The notes: generated by a model not told the origin, from the sequence alone. 64,000 bases of DNA from an uncultured Verrucomicrobia subdivision 3 bacterium (GCA_903872345.1 CAIQKM010000062.1:1-64000); one strand, 5' to 3'; positions 55,135 through 63,949 are shown, numbered from the stretch's first letter. A program made the numbers and translations.

Positions 55135-56211
55135 ATGAAGCCATTGAAAATGAAGACCAAACGCATCGCCATTGTCGGCGCCTCGGGTTATTCCGGCGAA
55201 GAACTTGTCCGGCTGCTCTTGAACCATCCTTACGCGGAGCTGGTGGCGGTCACCTCGCGCCAGTCGGCCGGGCAGACGCTGGCCCAGGTATTCCCCAAAT
55301 TTGCGAGCCACCCGAAATCCAAGGCGCTCCGCTTTGTGGAACCCGATGCCGCCCAGCTTGCGCAAGTGGCGGAGATTGTTTTTCTCGCCCTGCCGCATGG
55401 CGTGGCCGCCGAATTTGCCGTGCCACTGCTCAAGGCCGGCTGCACGGTCATTGATTTGAGCGCGGATTTCCGGCTCAAGAGCGCGGAGGTGTACAAGGAT
55501 TTTTACAATCACGATCATCCCGCACCCGAGTTGCTCAAGCAGTCCGTGTACGGTCTGCCGGAGGTTTACCGGGAACAGATCAAGACCTCGCAGCTCATCG
55601 CCTCGCCCGGGTGTTATCCCACCAGCATCCTGCTGCCGGTCATTCCGCTGCTCAAGGCCGGGCTGATCAAGCCCACGGGCATCATCGCCGATTCCATGAG
55701 CGGGGTCAGCGGTGCCGGTCGTAAGGCCGAAGTGGATTATCTCTTCTGCGAATGCAATGAAAGCGTCCGCCCCTACGGCGTGCCCAAGCACCGGCATTTG
55801 TCGGAAATCGAGGAACAACTGTCCTTTGCCGCGCAAGCGCCGGTGACCATCCAGTTCACTCCGCACCTGATCCCCGTGAACCGGGGCATTCTTACTACGC
55901 TGTATCTTTCGCCGGTCGAACATTTCACCGACCTCGTGGGCGCTTCGCGGCTGGCCGAGAAGATCGCCGCCACGTATCAGACCGCCTATGCCACGGAACC
56001 GTTCGTGCGGCTGCTCGAAGGCAAGGCGCTGCCGGACACCAAGAATGTCACCGGCACGAACTGCATTGAAATCGCCTGGCGGCTGGATCCCCGCACGGGG
56101 CGGCTGCTGGTGATGAGCGCGGAGGATAATATTGTCAAAGGCGCGAGCGGTCAGGCCGTGCAAAGCCTGAACCTCCTTTGCGGCTGGCCGGAAACCACTG
56201 GACTGGTGTAA
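55135..56211 (+). CDS. argC: N-acetyl-gamma-glutamyl-phosphate reductase
   Basis: Third step of arginine synthesis: NADPH-dependent reduction of N-acetylglutamyl phosphate to the semialdehyde. 358 residues. The Rossmann loop is IVGASGYSGEELVRLL (13-28) and the catalytic Cys is at about 160 in ASPGCYPTS. The ADSMSGVSGAGRK loop and YGVPKHRHLSEIE follow, with the active-site His in HLIPVNRG. Start ATG at 55135; an internal ATG at 55150 would also fit. It is 10 bp from the MgtE-like gene, and argJ follows two genes later, so the arginine genes may share a transcript. Confidence 0.96.
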   Translation: MKPLKMKTKRIAIVGASGYSGEELVRLLLNHPYAELVAVTSRQSAGQTLAQVFPKFASHPKSKALRFVEPDAAQLAQVAEIVFLALPHGVAAEFAVPLLKAGCTVIDLSADFRLKSAEVYKDFYNHDHPAPELLKQSVYGLPEVYREQIKTSQLIASPGCYPTSILLPVIPLLKAGLIKPTGIIADSMSGVSGAGRKAEVDYLFCECNESVRPYGVPKHRHLSEIEEQLSFAAQAPVTIQFTPHLIPVNRGILTTLYLSPVEHFTDLVGASRLAEKIAATYQTAYATEPFVRLLEGKALPDTKNVTGTNCIEIAWRLDPRTGRLLVMSAEDNIVKGASGQAVQSLNLLCGWPETTGLV

Positions 56212-56221
56212 TTTCCGGTTC

Positions 56222-57220
56222 GTGAGTACGCCTGCCGCCAATCCCGCCTCCGAGCACCTGAACGACCTGGTGCTGCCCTTTGCGCGCCAGGATTTCACCA
56301 TCCTCAATCAGGATCAGACCATTGAGCAGACCCTCACCGTTATCCGCGAACGCGGTATTGGCGAGAAAGTGATTTATTTCTACGTGGTGGATGCGGAGCG
56401 TCACCTTGTCGGCGTGGTGCCCACCCGCCGGTTGCTGATCTCCCGGCTGGATCAGAAACTGAGCGAACTGATGATTCGCAACGTCATCGCGATTCCCCAC
56501 ACGGCCACGGTAATGGATGCGTGCGAATGTTTTGCGCTGAACAAGTTTTTTGCCTTCCCGGTGGTGGATGCCGAGCGCCGCGTGGTGGGCGTGGTGGACG
56601 TGAGCCTGTTCACCGACGAGGTGTTCGACATCGCCGAGCGCGAGCAGATGGATGACGTGTTTGAAGCCATCGGCTTCCGCGTTTCCCAGGTGCGCGATGC
56701 CTCGCCGTTGCGGGCGTTCAAATTCCGTTTCCCGTGGCTGATGGCCACCGTCACCAGCGGCACGATGTGCGCGTTTCTGTCGCGCGCCTACGAGCTGACC
56801 CTGCAAAAAAGCATCGTGCTCGCCTTTTTCCTTACGCTCATTTTGGGGCTGGGCGAGAGCGTGAGCATTCAGTCGATGACCGTCACCATCCAGGCCTTGC
56901 GCACGGCGAAGCTGAGCTGGCGCTGGTTTTTCACCATGCTGCGCCGGGAAGGGGCCACGGCTGTGCTGCTCGGCGGCGGTTGCGGCCTGGTGGTCGCCCT
57001 GATCGTGCGGTTCGGTTACGGGCTGGTCATGCCCGCCGTGGTCATCGGCGCGAGCGTGCTCTTTTCCATTTGCACCGCCAGCCTAACCGGACTGGGGGTG
57101 CCCACATTGTTGCACGCTTTAAAACTGGATCCCAAAATCGCCGCCGGCCCGGTGACCCTGGCGCTGGCGGACGTACTGACCTTGCTGTTCTATTTCAGCC
57201 TGGCCAAATATTTCCTGTGA
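56222..57220 (+). CDS. MgtE-like divalent-cation transporter lacking the N domain
   Basis: 332 residues, GTG start at 56222. A CBS pair fills about 20-150 (LVGVVPTRRLLIS, HTATVMDACECFALNKFFAFPVVD, VVGVVDVSLF), followed by the linker helix and five membrane helices (about 175-332). MgtE channels carry Mg2+ or similar ions and close when ions bind the N and CBS domains. Here the N domain is missing. The TM2 motif reads GLGESVSIQSM where GGNAGNQSS-like is usual. The TM5 region DPKIAAGPVTLALADVL keeps the conserved Asp. The stop overlaps the next gene's start. Confidence 0.82.
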   Translation: MSTPAANPASEHLNDLVLPFARQDFTILNQDQTIEQTLTVIRERGIGEKVIYFYVVDAERHLVGVVPTRRLLISRLDQKLSELMIRNVIAIPHTATVMDACECFALNKFFAFPVVDAERRVVGVVDVSLFTDEVFDIAEREQMDDVFEAIGFRVSQVRDASPLRAFKFRFPWLMATVTSGTMCAFLSRAYELTLQKSIVLAFFLTLILGLGESVSIQSMTVTIQALRTAKLSWRWFFTMLRREGATAVLLGGGCGLVVALIVRFGYGLVMPAVVIGASVLFSICTASLTGLGVPTLLHALKLDPKIAAGPVTLALADVLTLLFYFSLAKYFL

Positions 57221-58044
57221 ACGCCCCCCGTAGTCAACCCGGCGCGGTGGCTTGGAACGCCGGGGGATATGCCGCCAATTCCGCCGTGCAGTTGAGCTGG
57301 GCGCGCGAACTCATTGCGCGGCTGGTCTTGCGCGGTGACGAGCACGTGCTCGATGTCGGCTGCGGCGATGGCAAGATCACCGCTGAAATCGCCCGCGCCC
57401 TGCCGCGCGGTTCGGCCACCGGCACGGACGTGGCTCCGGAGATGATCGCTTTTGCGCAACAGACCTTTCCGACAACGTCAGTCCCGAACCTGAAATATCT
57501 GGTCGCTGATGCCCGTCACTTGGAGGTCGTGGACGCCACTGGCCACTGCTTTGACGTGGTTTTCTCCAACGCCGCCCTGCATTGGGTGGATGATCATTCC
57601 GCCTTTTTCCGGGGCGCGGCGGCGCTGCTCAAAACCGGCGGCCGCCTCGCGGTTTTCAGCGGGGGGCTGGGAAATGCCTGGGACGTGTTTCTTGCGCTGC
57701 GCCCGGAAATGCGCTCGCCCCGCTGGCGGGAATATTTCCGTCACCTGAAGAAACCATATTTTTTTAATCCGGTCACCGATTATGAAACGTGGCTGCCGTC
57801 AGCCGGGTTTCGCCTGGAGCGGCTGGAACTGGTTCCCAAAGACACTTGGTATGACGGTGCGGCTGGCCTCGCCACCTGGCTGCGCGTCACCTGGCTGCCG
57901 TATGTCCAGCGCGTGCCGGAGAATCTCCGCGAGGAATTCATCGCCGCCGTCACCCGCCGCTACCTGGCCGGCCATCCGGCCGATGAACAGGGCCGGGTCC
58001 ATGTCCGGATGATGCGACTGGAAATTGCCGCCATTAAGATTTGA
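57217..58044 (+). CDS. Class I SAM-dependent methyltransferase (Tam-like)
   Basis: 275 residues from the GTG at 57217, which overlaps the stop of the MgtE-like gene (GTGA). Motif I HVLDVGCGDGKIT (about 40-52), motif II GTDVAPEMI, motif III FDVVFSNAALHWVDD and motif IV LLKTGGRLAVF are all present. The WNAGGYAANSAVQLSWA opening and the AALHWV block resemble trans-aconitate methyltransferase, but many relatives methylate other acids. Coupled translation with a transporter and location within an arginine cluster give no firm clue to the substrate. Confidence 0.88.
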   Translation: MNAPRSQPGAVAWNAGGYAANSAVQLSWARELIARLVLRGDEHVLDVGCGDGKITAEIARALPRGSATGTDVAPEMIAFAQQTFPTTSVPNLKYLVADARHLEVVDATGHCFDVVFSNAALHWVDDHSAFFRGAAALLKTGGRLAVFSGGLGNAWDVFLALRPEMRSPRWREYFRHLKKPYFFNPVTDYETWLPSAGFRLERLELVPKDTWYDGAAGLATWLRVTWLPYVQRVPENLREEFIAAVTRRYLAGHPADEQGRVHVRMMRLEIAAIKI

Positions 58045-58080
58045 AATCCGGCCCGCCAGCCCGCACATTATTTCCCCAAC

Positions 58081-59418
58081 ATGAGCAACGCAAAGTTCAC
58101 TGAAATCACCGGCTCCGTCGTCGCCCCGCAAGGCTTTCTCGCCAGCGGCGTTTTTTGCGACATCAAACGCCTGGGCACCGGCAAGGGCTCGAACAAAGGC
58201 CCGAAGCGCGACCTCGCCCTGCTGGTCTCTGAAGCCCCTGCAACGGTTGCCGGTTTGTTCACCACCAATCAGGTGTGCGCTGCGCCGGTGAAAGTGTGCG
58301 TGGAACGCATGAAGGCTGGTAACGCGCAGATGGTCGTCGTCAATTCCGGCAACGCCAACGCCTGCACCGGTCGCCAAGGCATGGCGGATGCGCGTGAAAT
58401 GGTCGCCTTCGCCGAAAAAACGTTGGGTCTTTCCCGCAGCCTCGCGCTGGTCGGTTCCACCGGTCGCATTGGCGTGACCATGCCCATGCCGCAGGTGCGC
58501 GCCGGCATCACCGCCGCCGCCGAGTTGCTGGGGGCCACGGAGGAGCACGCGGCCAATGCCGCCGAAGCCATCATGACGAGCGACACCAAGCCCAAGCAGG
58601 TCGCCATTGAATTCAAGCTCGGCGGCCGCACCGTCCGCATCGGCGGCATGTGCAAGGGCGCCGGCATGATTCAGCCCGGCATGAGCCCCACCGGCGCGCG
58701 TCCGGCGGCGCTGCCGCACGGTGGGTTGCACGCCACCATGCTCGCCTTCCTCACCACCGACGCCGCCGTGGATGCCAAAGTGCTCCAGGCCGCTCTGACC
58801 GAGGCCGTGGCCAACAGTTTCAACCGCATTACCGTGGACGGCGACATGAGCACCAACGACACCGTGCTCGTGCTCGCCAACGGCCTCGCCGAAAACAAGA
58901 AGTTTAAGACCGGCAGCCCCGAGTTTAAAATCTTCCAGGCCGCGCTGAATCATGTTTGCCTTGAGCTGGCCAAGAAGATTGTCCGCGATGGCGAAGGCGT
59001 TCACCGCGTCGTCACCGTCCGCGTGAGCGGGGCGAAAACCATTCAAGATGCCGATGTGGCCGCCCGTGCCGTGGCCAACAGCGCCCTGGTGAAAACGAGC
59101 TGGCATGGCGGCGACCCCAACTGGGGCCGCATCATTGACGCCATCGGTTATTCGGCCGCCACCGTGGTGGAGGAGAAAATTGACATTGGTTACAGCGCCG
59201 TGGGTGGAAAGAAGATTTTGTGGAGCCTCAAGCGCGGCCAGCCGACCAAGGCCACCTTCAAGGAATTGTGTCTCGCAGTCGCACCGGACGAATTTGAACT
59301 GCACATCCGCCTGAACCTCGGCAAGGCTGAAGCAGTGATGTACGCCGCCGACCTAACCGAGGAGTACGTGGACTTTAACAAAGGTGATGTCGGCGATCCC
59401 GCTTCGCTGGGAGGTTAA
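58081..59418 (+). CDS. argJ: Bifunctional ornithine acetyltransferase/N-acetylglutamate synthase
   Basis: Recycles the acetyl group between N-acetylornithine and glutamate in arginine synthesis. 445 residues. NSGNANACTGRQG (88-100), STGRIGVTMPM (oxyanion Thr-Gly at 127-128), KGAGMI, ATMLAFLTTDA with the expected self-cleavage between Ala at about 218 and nucleophile Thr at about 219, NSFNRITVDGDMSTNDT, and GGDPNWGRI are all there. Unusually, about 16 residues rich in Pro, Gly and Ala (202-217) lie between the conserved M-I-x-P-x-M and the Ala-Thr cleavage pair, which are normally adjacent. It follows the methyltransferase by 36 bp. Confidence 0.95.
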   Translation: MSNAKFTEITGSVVAPQGFLASGVFCDIKRLGTGKGSNKGPKRDLALLVSEAPATVAGLFTTNQVCAAPVKVCVERMKAGNAQMVVVNSGNANACTGRQGMADAREMVAFAEKTLGLSRSLALVGSTGRIGVTMPMPQVRAGITAAAELLGATEEHAANAAEAIMTSDTKPKQVAIEFKLGGRTVRIGGMCKGAGMIQPGMSPTGARPAALPHGGLHATMLAFLTTDAAVDAKVLQAALTEAVANSFNRITVDGDMSTNDTVLVLANGLAENKKFKTGSPEFKIFQAALNHVCLELAKKIVRDGEGVHRVVTVRVSGAKTIQDADVAARAVANSALVKTSWHGGDPNWGRIIDAIGYSAATVVEEKIDIGYSAVGGKKILWSLKRGQPTKATFKELCLAVAPDEFELHIRLNLGKAEAVMYAADLTEEYVDFNKGDVGDPASLGG

Positions 59419-59429
59419 CCGTCTTTTAT

Positions 59430-59509
59430 AAGTAGCAGCCGACGTGAGGGGGCTCTGAATAAATGAGCGGTATCGATGATTTTGAGCCTCCTCACGTCGG
59501 CTGCTACTT
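59430..59509. repeat. 26-bp inverted repeat with GTAG heads between convergent genes
   Basis: Arms 59430-59455 and 59484-59509 match in 25 of 26 positions, separated by 28 nt. On each strand an arm opens aaGTAG, followed by a short stem agcc...ggct. This is a REP-pair (BIME) layout like that at 4003-4144, with unrelated stem sequence. Placed between argJ and the ankyrin gene, which converge, it could also terminate both transcripts. Confidence 0.78.
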
Positions 59510-59519
59510 GATTAGTGAT

Positions 59520-61037
59520 TTATTGGCGGGCTCCCTGCTGCCGGAGCTTGGCCGCGATAATCCCGGAGAAACCGTTTTGCATGGCGAAACTCAAGGGCGT
59601 GTCACCATCGCTGTTGGTGAAATTGACATTGGCGTGATGGCCCAGCAGAAATTCGACTTCTTCCCGGCAACCGTCGCGGACGGCCCAATGCAAAGGCGTC
59701 CAGCCGTCGTTGTTGGTGGCATTGACATTGGCCCCATGAGCCACCAGCAGGAGGGCCATTTCCCGGGAACAGCCCCAACCGGCCTGGTGGAGCGGAGTCC
59801 AGCCCAGATTGTCCCGCGCATTCACATCGGCGCCTTTGGCCAGCAGCATTTCGGCAATGGCGGTCTGTCCCTGGCGCGCGGCGTAATGCAAAGCGGTGGC
59901 GCCGGAACTGTTTCGGTTGGTGGCGGCACCCGGACGGTCGCATAAAACTTCGGCGATATCTTTGAGACCATATAACGCTGCGAGATCCAGGGCGGTGTTG
60001 CCACTGCTGTCTTCCTTGGAAATGGAACGGGGATGTTTCTTGAGCAGGAGCCGGACGGCCTCGGTGTCGCCCTGCTGGGTGGCGCTGAGAATGTCATTGT
60101 AACGGACCTTCGGATCATGCGCGCCGTGGGCCTGCAACAATTCAATCAGGCGGGGGCAGGAATAATCCATGGGCATGGTCAGCGGCGTGTGGCCTTGCAG
60201 ATCCCGGGCATTGACATCGGCACCGTGGTTCAGCAGAAGGGTGGCCAGTTCCACGCCGCCGGTGCAGCGGGCGACGGCCAGATGCAGCGGCGTGTCACCG
60301 GCCCGGTTGGTGGCGTTGATCTCGGCGCCGTGGGCCAGCAACCATTCGGCGATATGTTCATCCACGTTGCGATCCGCCACCACGTGCAACGGAGTATTGC
60401 CATCGTTGTCCCGGGCATTGACCTGTCCGCCCCGGGCCAGGAGTAGTTTTGCCTGATCCAGATCGGCGTATTGGATGGCCATTTGGAAGGCGGTGTTACC
60501 GTCATTGTTGGTGGCGCCGACATTGGCCCCGGCGGCGAGCAGTTGCTTCGCGACCTCGAGTTGGTGGCATTGTACGGCGGTTTGCAAAGGGGTTTCACCC
60601 ACGCCATTCCGGATATCCACGTCGGCATGGTTGGTGAGCAGCAAGGCGATCATGGCCACATTTCCGGCCTGTGCCGCCCATTGCAAGGGCGTGCCGCCGA
60701 GGGATATTCCGGAGATGCCGCCGGGGCCGCCGAAGGAAACGTCCTTGCCCTTCGTGTTGACGTCGGCCTGATGGGCGAGCAAAAATCTTGCCACGTCCAA
60801 ATGGGCAAACTTCACCGCCAGCAGCAGCGGGGTGTTGCCGCGATCATCCCGCTGGGAAATCACGGCGGCATTGGTGGTGAGCAAGCGGGTGACTTGGGCG
60901 AGATCGCCCTTGGTGGCGGCATCATGAATTTCACCGCCGCTGACGGCAAAAGCGCCGGCCCAGGCAAACCCCAGAATGGCGATGCGGCGCAACGCCGGGG
61001 AACGGAGGATGAGTCCAGAAATCAGGTGCGTTTTCAT
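59520..61037 (-). CDS. Exported ankyrin-repeat protein
   Basis: 505 residues from the ATG at 61037, with a signal peptide (ILGFAWAGAFAVSGGE). About twelve ankyrin units follow, with consensus 'DxxGNTPLHxAVxxxxxxxAxLLLAxGAxVNAxN'; a less regular unit near residue 110 contains KGKDVSFGGPGGISG. The repeats continue to the C-terminus with no other domain, so the protein is a pure solenoid that binds partner proteins, probably in the periplasm. The open frame continues upstream across the tRNA-Leu gene and is artefactual there. Confidence 0.9.
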   Translation of the reverse strand: MKTHLISGLILRSPALRRIAILGFAWAGAFAVSGGEIHDAATKGDLAQVTRLLTTNAAVISQRDDRGNTPLLLAVKFAHLDVARFLLAHQADVNTKGKDVSFGGPGGISGISLGGTPLQWAAQAGNVAMIALLLTNHADVDIRNGVGETPLQTAVQCHQLEVAKQLLAAGANVGATNNDGNTAFQMAIQYADLDQAKLLLARGGQVNARDNDGNTPLHVVADRNVDEHIAEWLLAHGAEINATNRAGDTPLHLAVARCTGGVELATLLLNHGADVNARDLQGHTPLTMPMDYSCPRLIELLQAHGAHDPKVRYNDILSATQQGDTEAVRLLLKKHPRSISKEDSSGNTALDLAALYGLKDIAEVLCDRPGAATNRNSSGATALHYAARQGQTAIAEMLLAKGADVNARDNLGWTPLHQAGWGCSREMALLLVAHGANVNATNNDGWTPLHWAVRDGCREEVEFLLGHHANVNFTNSDGDTPLSFAMQNGFSGIIAAKLRQQGARQ

Positions 61038-61199
61038 GGCGGTTCCGGTTGAGCCGATGCTGCTCCTGGCGACGCATAACCGCAAGACGAAAGGGATGTT
61101 CCTAATGTTCAACCAGACGGCATATGTGCCGCCGGGGGGTTGGTCAAAGTTCTTCTGACCTGGTTCCCAGCCTGAAATGAAGTCTGAACCCCAAAAAAA

Positions 61200-61283
61200 T
61201 GGTGCGCACGAGAGGACTTGAACCTCCACGCCTTACGGCACCAGATCCTAAGTCTGGCGTGTCTGCCATTCCACCACGCGCGC
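61200..61283 (-). tRNA. tRNA-Leu (UAG)
   Basis: Read on the minus strand: acceptor stem gcgcgcg/cgtgcgc, anticodon stem ccaga/tctgg with loop ctTAGga, a variable arm (gccgtaaggc) of class II length, T arm ggaggttcaagtcctc, and encoded ACCA at 61200-61203. The long variable arm and UAG anticodon identify leucine. Confidence 0.95.
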
Positions 61284-61372
61284 TTTATATTGATTCTATT
61301 GACTTTTATTGCTGTTCGGGTTCGCCGCCTTTTTGCTTTGCATCCCGCATTTGCATCCCGTGCAATCTTCTT

Positions 61373-61624
61373 GTGAGCACGACAGACGAAATACTTCAGG
61401 CGAAAACCAGGAAACGCGACGAACAGCTGTCCACAGACGGCAAGTGGCGGTCGTTTCCAAAAGTGCCGAACCTGCTGCAATACGTCAGCAGTGGCAATTA
61501 CTATGGCCGAATCAAAGTCAGGGGCAAGCTCATTCGACAGAGCTTGGATAGGCTGTGTGTACCAAAGTCGCGCATGTGGTCCTTGAATACCAAGCGTTTG
61601 AGGGGACCGAGGCCACGTTGTTGA
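61373..61624 (+). pseudogene. Fragment of a tyrosine-recombinase (integrase) gene
   Basis: From a GTG at 61373 the frame reads DEILQAKTRKRDEQLSTDG then KWRSFPKVPNLLQYVSSGNYYGRIKVRGKLIRQSLD. This resembles the N-terminal arm of verrucomicrobial phage-type integrases as I remember them. Similarity stops abruptly near 61548; the frame then runs through unrelated residues to a stop at 61624. The core-binding and catalytic domains are absent. It lies 90 bp from the acceptor-stem (5') end of the tRNA-Leu gene, a classic integration target, so it is probably the remnant of a departed mobile element. Confidence 0.55.
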
Positions 61625-61851
61625 GATAAACGACAGAACATGGCGGAGGCGGCGGTGAGCCTAAACCGGTTGTGGAGACTCCCGCCCACCAGAACATCGC
61701 CAACACTGATAGGTGCTGGCGCGAAGCAGAAGGGCGTCGGTCAGCAGAACAGAGGACACGATTGCCCACAAATCGGTTATTTTATCGATAGGAAATCCTC
61801 CGGCCGTGGCCGGAGGTGACCGAGTTAACCGGGTCCGCGTGATATTGACGA
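61625..61851. other. Non-coding stretch with a 9-bp hairpin
   Basis: No plausible gene between the integrase fragment and the TolC-like gene. A perfect hairpin cctccggcc-gt-ggccggagg lies at 61797-61816, 35 bases beyond the TolC-like stop on the minus strand, without a T-run. The remainder may be debris of the same mobile element. Confidence 0.5.
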
Positions 61852-63342
61852 TCATTTAGCCGTTTCTGCCTGCGCGAGTTGCGACTGCCGGTCCAGCATT
61901 TCCCATCCACCGCCAAGGGATTTATAGAGCGCAATCAGATTGGCCGATATCGTGCGGTCACTTTGCACCAGCGCGTCCTGCGCCTGATAGAGCGAACGTT
62001 CGGCATCCAGTACATTGATGAAACCGGCCAAGCCGCTGGCATATAGCTGATTCGCCAGGCGCAACGATTCCTCGGTTGATTTGACTGCCGCCGCCAATTG
62101 CTGCCGCCGGATTTGCTCCTTGGCATAGGCCATCAGCGCGTTCTCGACGTCTTCAAAGGCCAGCAAGGCGGTTTGTTCGTAATTTGCCAGCGCCTGTTCC
62201 TGCCGGGCATTTTGTACTTTTATGTTCGCCCGGATGCGCCCGGCGTCAAAAATCCGCCATTGTACGGTGGGACCGACGGACCAAAAGCGGCTGCCGGATT
62301 TGAACCAGTCGTCGCCGCTGATGCCTTCAAAGCCGGCCAAACCGGTCAGATAGAATTTGGGGAACAAATCCGCTTTGGCCACGCCGATGTTCGCGGTCGC
62401 GGCGGCCAGTTGGCGCTCCGCCAGTGCCACGTCGGGTCGGCGCAACAACAATTCCGAAGGCAGTCCCACGGGCACGAGCGCCGGCGCGGCGGGAATGGGC
62501 GCGCCGGTTGCCAATTCGGTTTCCAGAGATTCAGGCGTTTGTCCGAGCAGAACCCCGAGCCGGTGAATGGACGCGGCGAGCGCCGTTTCCAGCGTCGGCA
62601 CGGCGGCTCGCGTGGTGGAGAGCAGTGCGCTGACTTGTTGCACATCGAGGTCGCTGGTCAGGCCGTTGGTGAAACGGTTTTGCGTGATCGCCAGCGATTG
62701 TTCCTGCGCGCGGATGTTGTCGCGCGCGATGTCCAGCCGGCGCTGAAAGGCGCGCGCTTCCACATAGTTGCGCGCGACCTCGCCGAGGAGCGTGATAAAA
62801 ACTTCGCGTTCGCCACATTGCGCGGCGGCGACTTGCGCCCTGGCCGACTCCGTGGCGCGGCGGGTGCCGCCAAAGATGTCAATTTCCCACGATGCATCAA
62901 AACCCGCCTGATAGACATTGTTTTCAAAGGCGCTGGAGGGTAGCGGCGGAAACGAGTTGATCACCGGCTGGTTTTGGCTTTGCCGCTGCCGCGCATAAGA
63001 GCCGGCGGCGTCCACGGTCGGCCAGAAATCGGCGGCGGTCATGCGGTAATGCGCACGCGCCTCGCGGATGCGCGCCTGGGCGATGCGCAAGTCGAGGTTG
63101 GAGCCGGCGGCGCGTTCGATCAACGAGTCGAGCTCGGCATCGTGAAAATTTTTCCACCAGGCCGCCGTCGCCGCGGCGGAATTGGTTTCGCCGCCGGCCA
63201 GAGGGTCACTCCAGCGGGGCGGGGCTTGGGTCGCGGGCGCGTGATAATCCGGGCCGACGCTTGGAATATTGGCGCAGCCGTCGGCGAGGAACGTCAGAAG
63301 CGCGAGGGTTGAATAAAGAAATGGTTTCATAATATTTGTCAT
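61852..63342 (-). CDS. TolC-family (NodT-type) outer-membrane efflux lipoprotein
   Basis: Outer-membrane channel of a tripartite efflux pump. About 496 residues from an ATG at 63342 (63330 also possible). The lipobox LADGC near residue 23 marks a lipoprotein signal. PSVGPDYHAPATQAPPRW then WWKNFHDAELDSLIERA is the standard NodT opening. Two duplicated outer-membrane-efflux halves follow, each with long helices (NLDLRIAQARIREARAHYR; GVAKADLFPKFYLTGLAGF; RIRANIKVQNARQEQALANYEQTALLAFEDVENAL). It follows a hypothetical gene by 16 bp; inner-membrane and adaptor partners probably lie beyond the right edge. Confidence 0.92.
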   Translation of the reverse strand: MTNIMKPFLYSTLALLTFLADGCANIPSVGPDYHAPATQAPPRWSDPLAGGETNSAAATAAWWKNFHDAELDSLIERAAGSNLDLRIAQARIREARAHYRMTAADFWPTVDAAGSYARQRQSQNQPVINSFPPLPSSAFENNVYQAGFDASWEIDIFGGTRRATESARAQVAAAQCGEREVFITLLGEVARNYVEARAFQRRLDIARDNIRAQEQSLAITQNRFTNGLTSDLDVQQVSALLSTTRAAVPTLETALAASIHRLGVLLGQTPESLETELATGAPIPAAPALVPVGLPSELLLRRPDVALAERQLAAATANIGVAKADLFPKFYLTGLAGFEGISGDDWFKSGSRFWSVGPTVQWRIFDAGRIRANIKVQNARQEQALANYEQTALLAFEDVENALMAYAKEQIRRQQLAAAVKSTEESLRLANQLYASGLAGFINVLDAERSLYQAQDALVQSDRTISANLIALYKSLGGGWEMLDRQSQLAQAETAK

Positions 63343-63358
63343 CAGGGGGTTGAAGGGG

Positions 63359-63949
63359 TCAGGAGCGTACGCACTGCCATAAATCCACATAAAGCGCGGT
63401 TTCCGCGATTCCGTCAAATGCAGGACACACGGTCGCGCGAACGATATTGGCGGGATTGACGGCGCCGATGCCGCCGGCTTGCAGACGGAAGGGGATGGCC
63501 GGCAGGTCCAGCAAATGATTCCACAGGTGGCGCTTTTCCTGAACCGTTTCCGGGATGACCGTTTCCAGTTTCAGGCGCAGCATCCAGTCGCCAGCCGTGT
63601 GGATTTCCACGAGCATGACGTTTCTATTTTCCGCCGCGGCCGCACTTTCCAAGTCGGCGGGATTGAGCCGCGTCTCGTCGGTGATTTCCACCGCATCCAC
63701 CCACCCGCTGGGCAGCGGCAGCGGCGGGGGCGAGGCGGTGTGCGCCAAAATCAGGTCAATGGCCCGCGTGGGAATGGCGCTGACGCTGTGGTGGGAAGCC
63801 AAGGTGAGCAAGGGCGGACTGAAGATGCGAGGCGAGACGAGCTGGCGGAGCGTTTTTGCGCCAAGTAGTCCGTCGGGCTGGCAGAACTGCGTGCGCGATC
63901 CGTTTTCGGTGCAAATGTCCAGGGTCAGGGCGAAGTTGGTGGTATTCAT
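63359..63949 (-). CDS. Hypothetical protein in an operon with a TolC-like gene
   Basis: 196 residues starting MNTTNFALTLDICTENG. No signal peptide or membrane segment. The sequence mixes beta-type stretches (NVMLVEIHTAGDWMLRLKLETVIP) with a proline-rich middle (ASPPPLPLPSGW). I do not recognise the family. It ends 16 bp before the efflux channel start, so the two are co-transcribed and translationally close; a regulatory or accessory role in that efflux system is possible. A run of eight T residues in the plus strand at about 63969-63976 lies just upstream of its start. Confidence 0.65.
   Translation of the reverse strand: MNTTNFALTLDICTENGSRTQFCQPDGLLGAKTLRQLVSPRIFSPPLLTLASHHSVSAIPTRAIDLILAHTASPPPLPLPSGWVDAVEITDETRLNPADLESAAAAENRNVMLVEIHTAGDWMLRLKLETVIPETVQEKRHLWNHLLDLPAIPFRLQAGGIGAVNPANIVRATVCPAFDGIAETALYVDLWQCVRS

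Noticed and set aside
61199-61372. Extension of the integrase-like frame upstream to 61199
   Set aside because: The first 58 codons read across tRNA-Leu and non-homologous DNA; the GTG at 61373 is the earliest sensible start.
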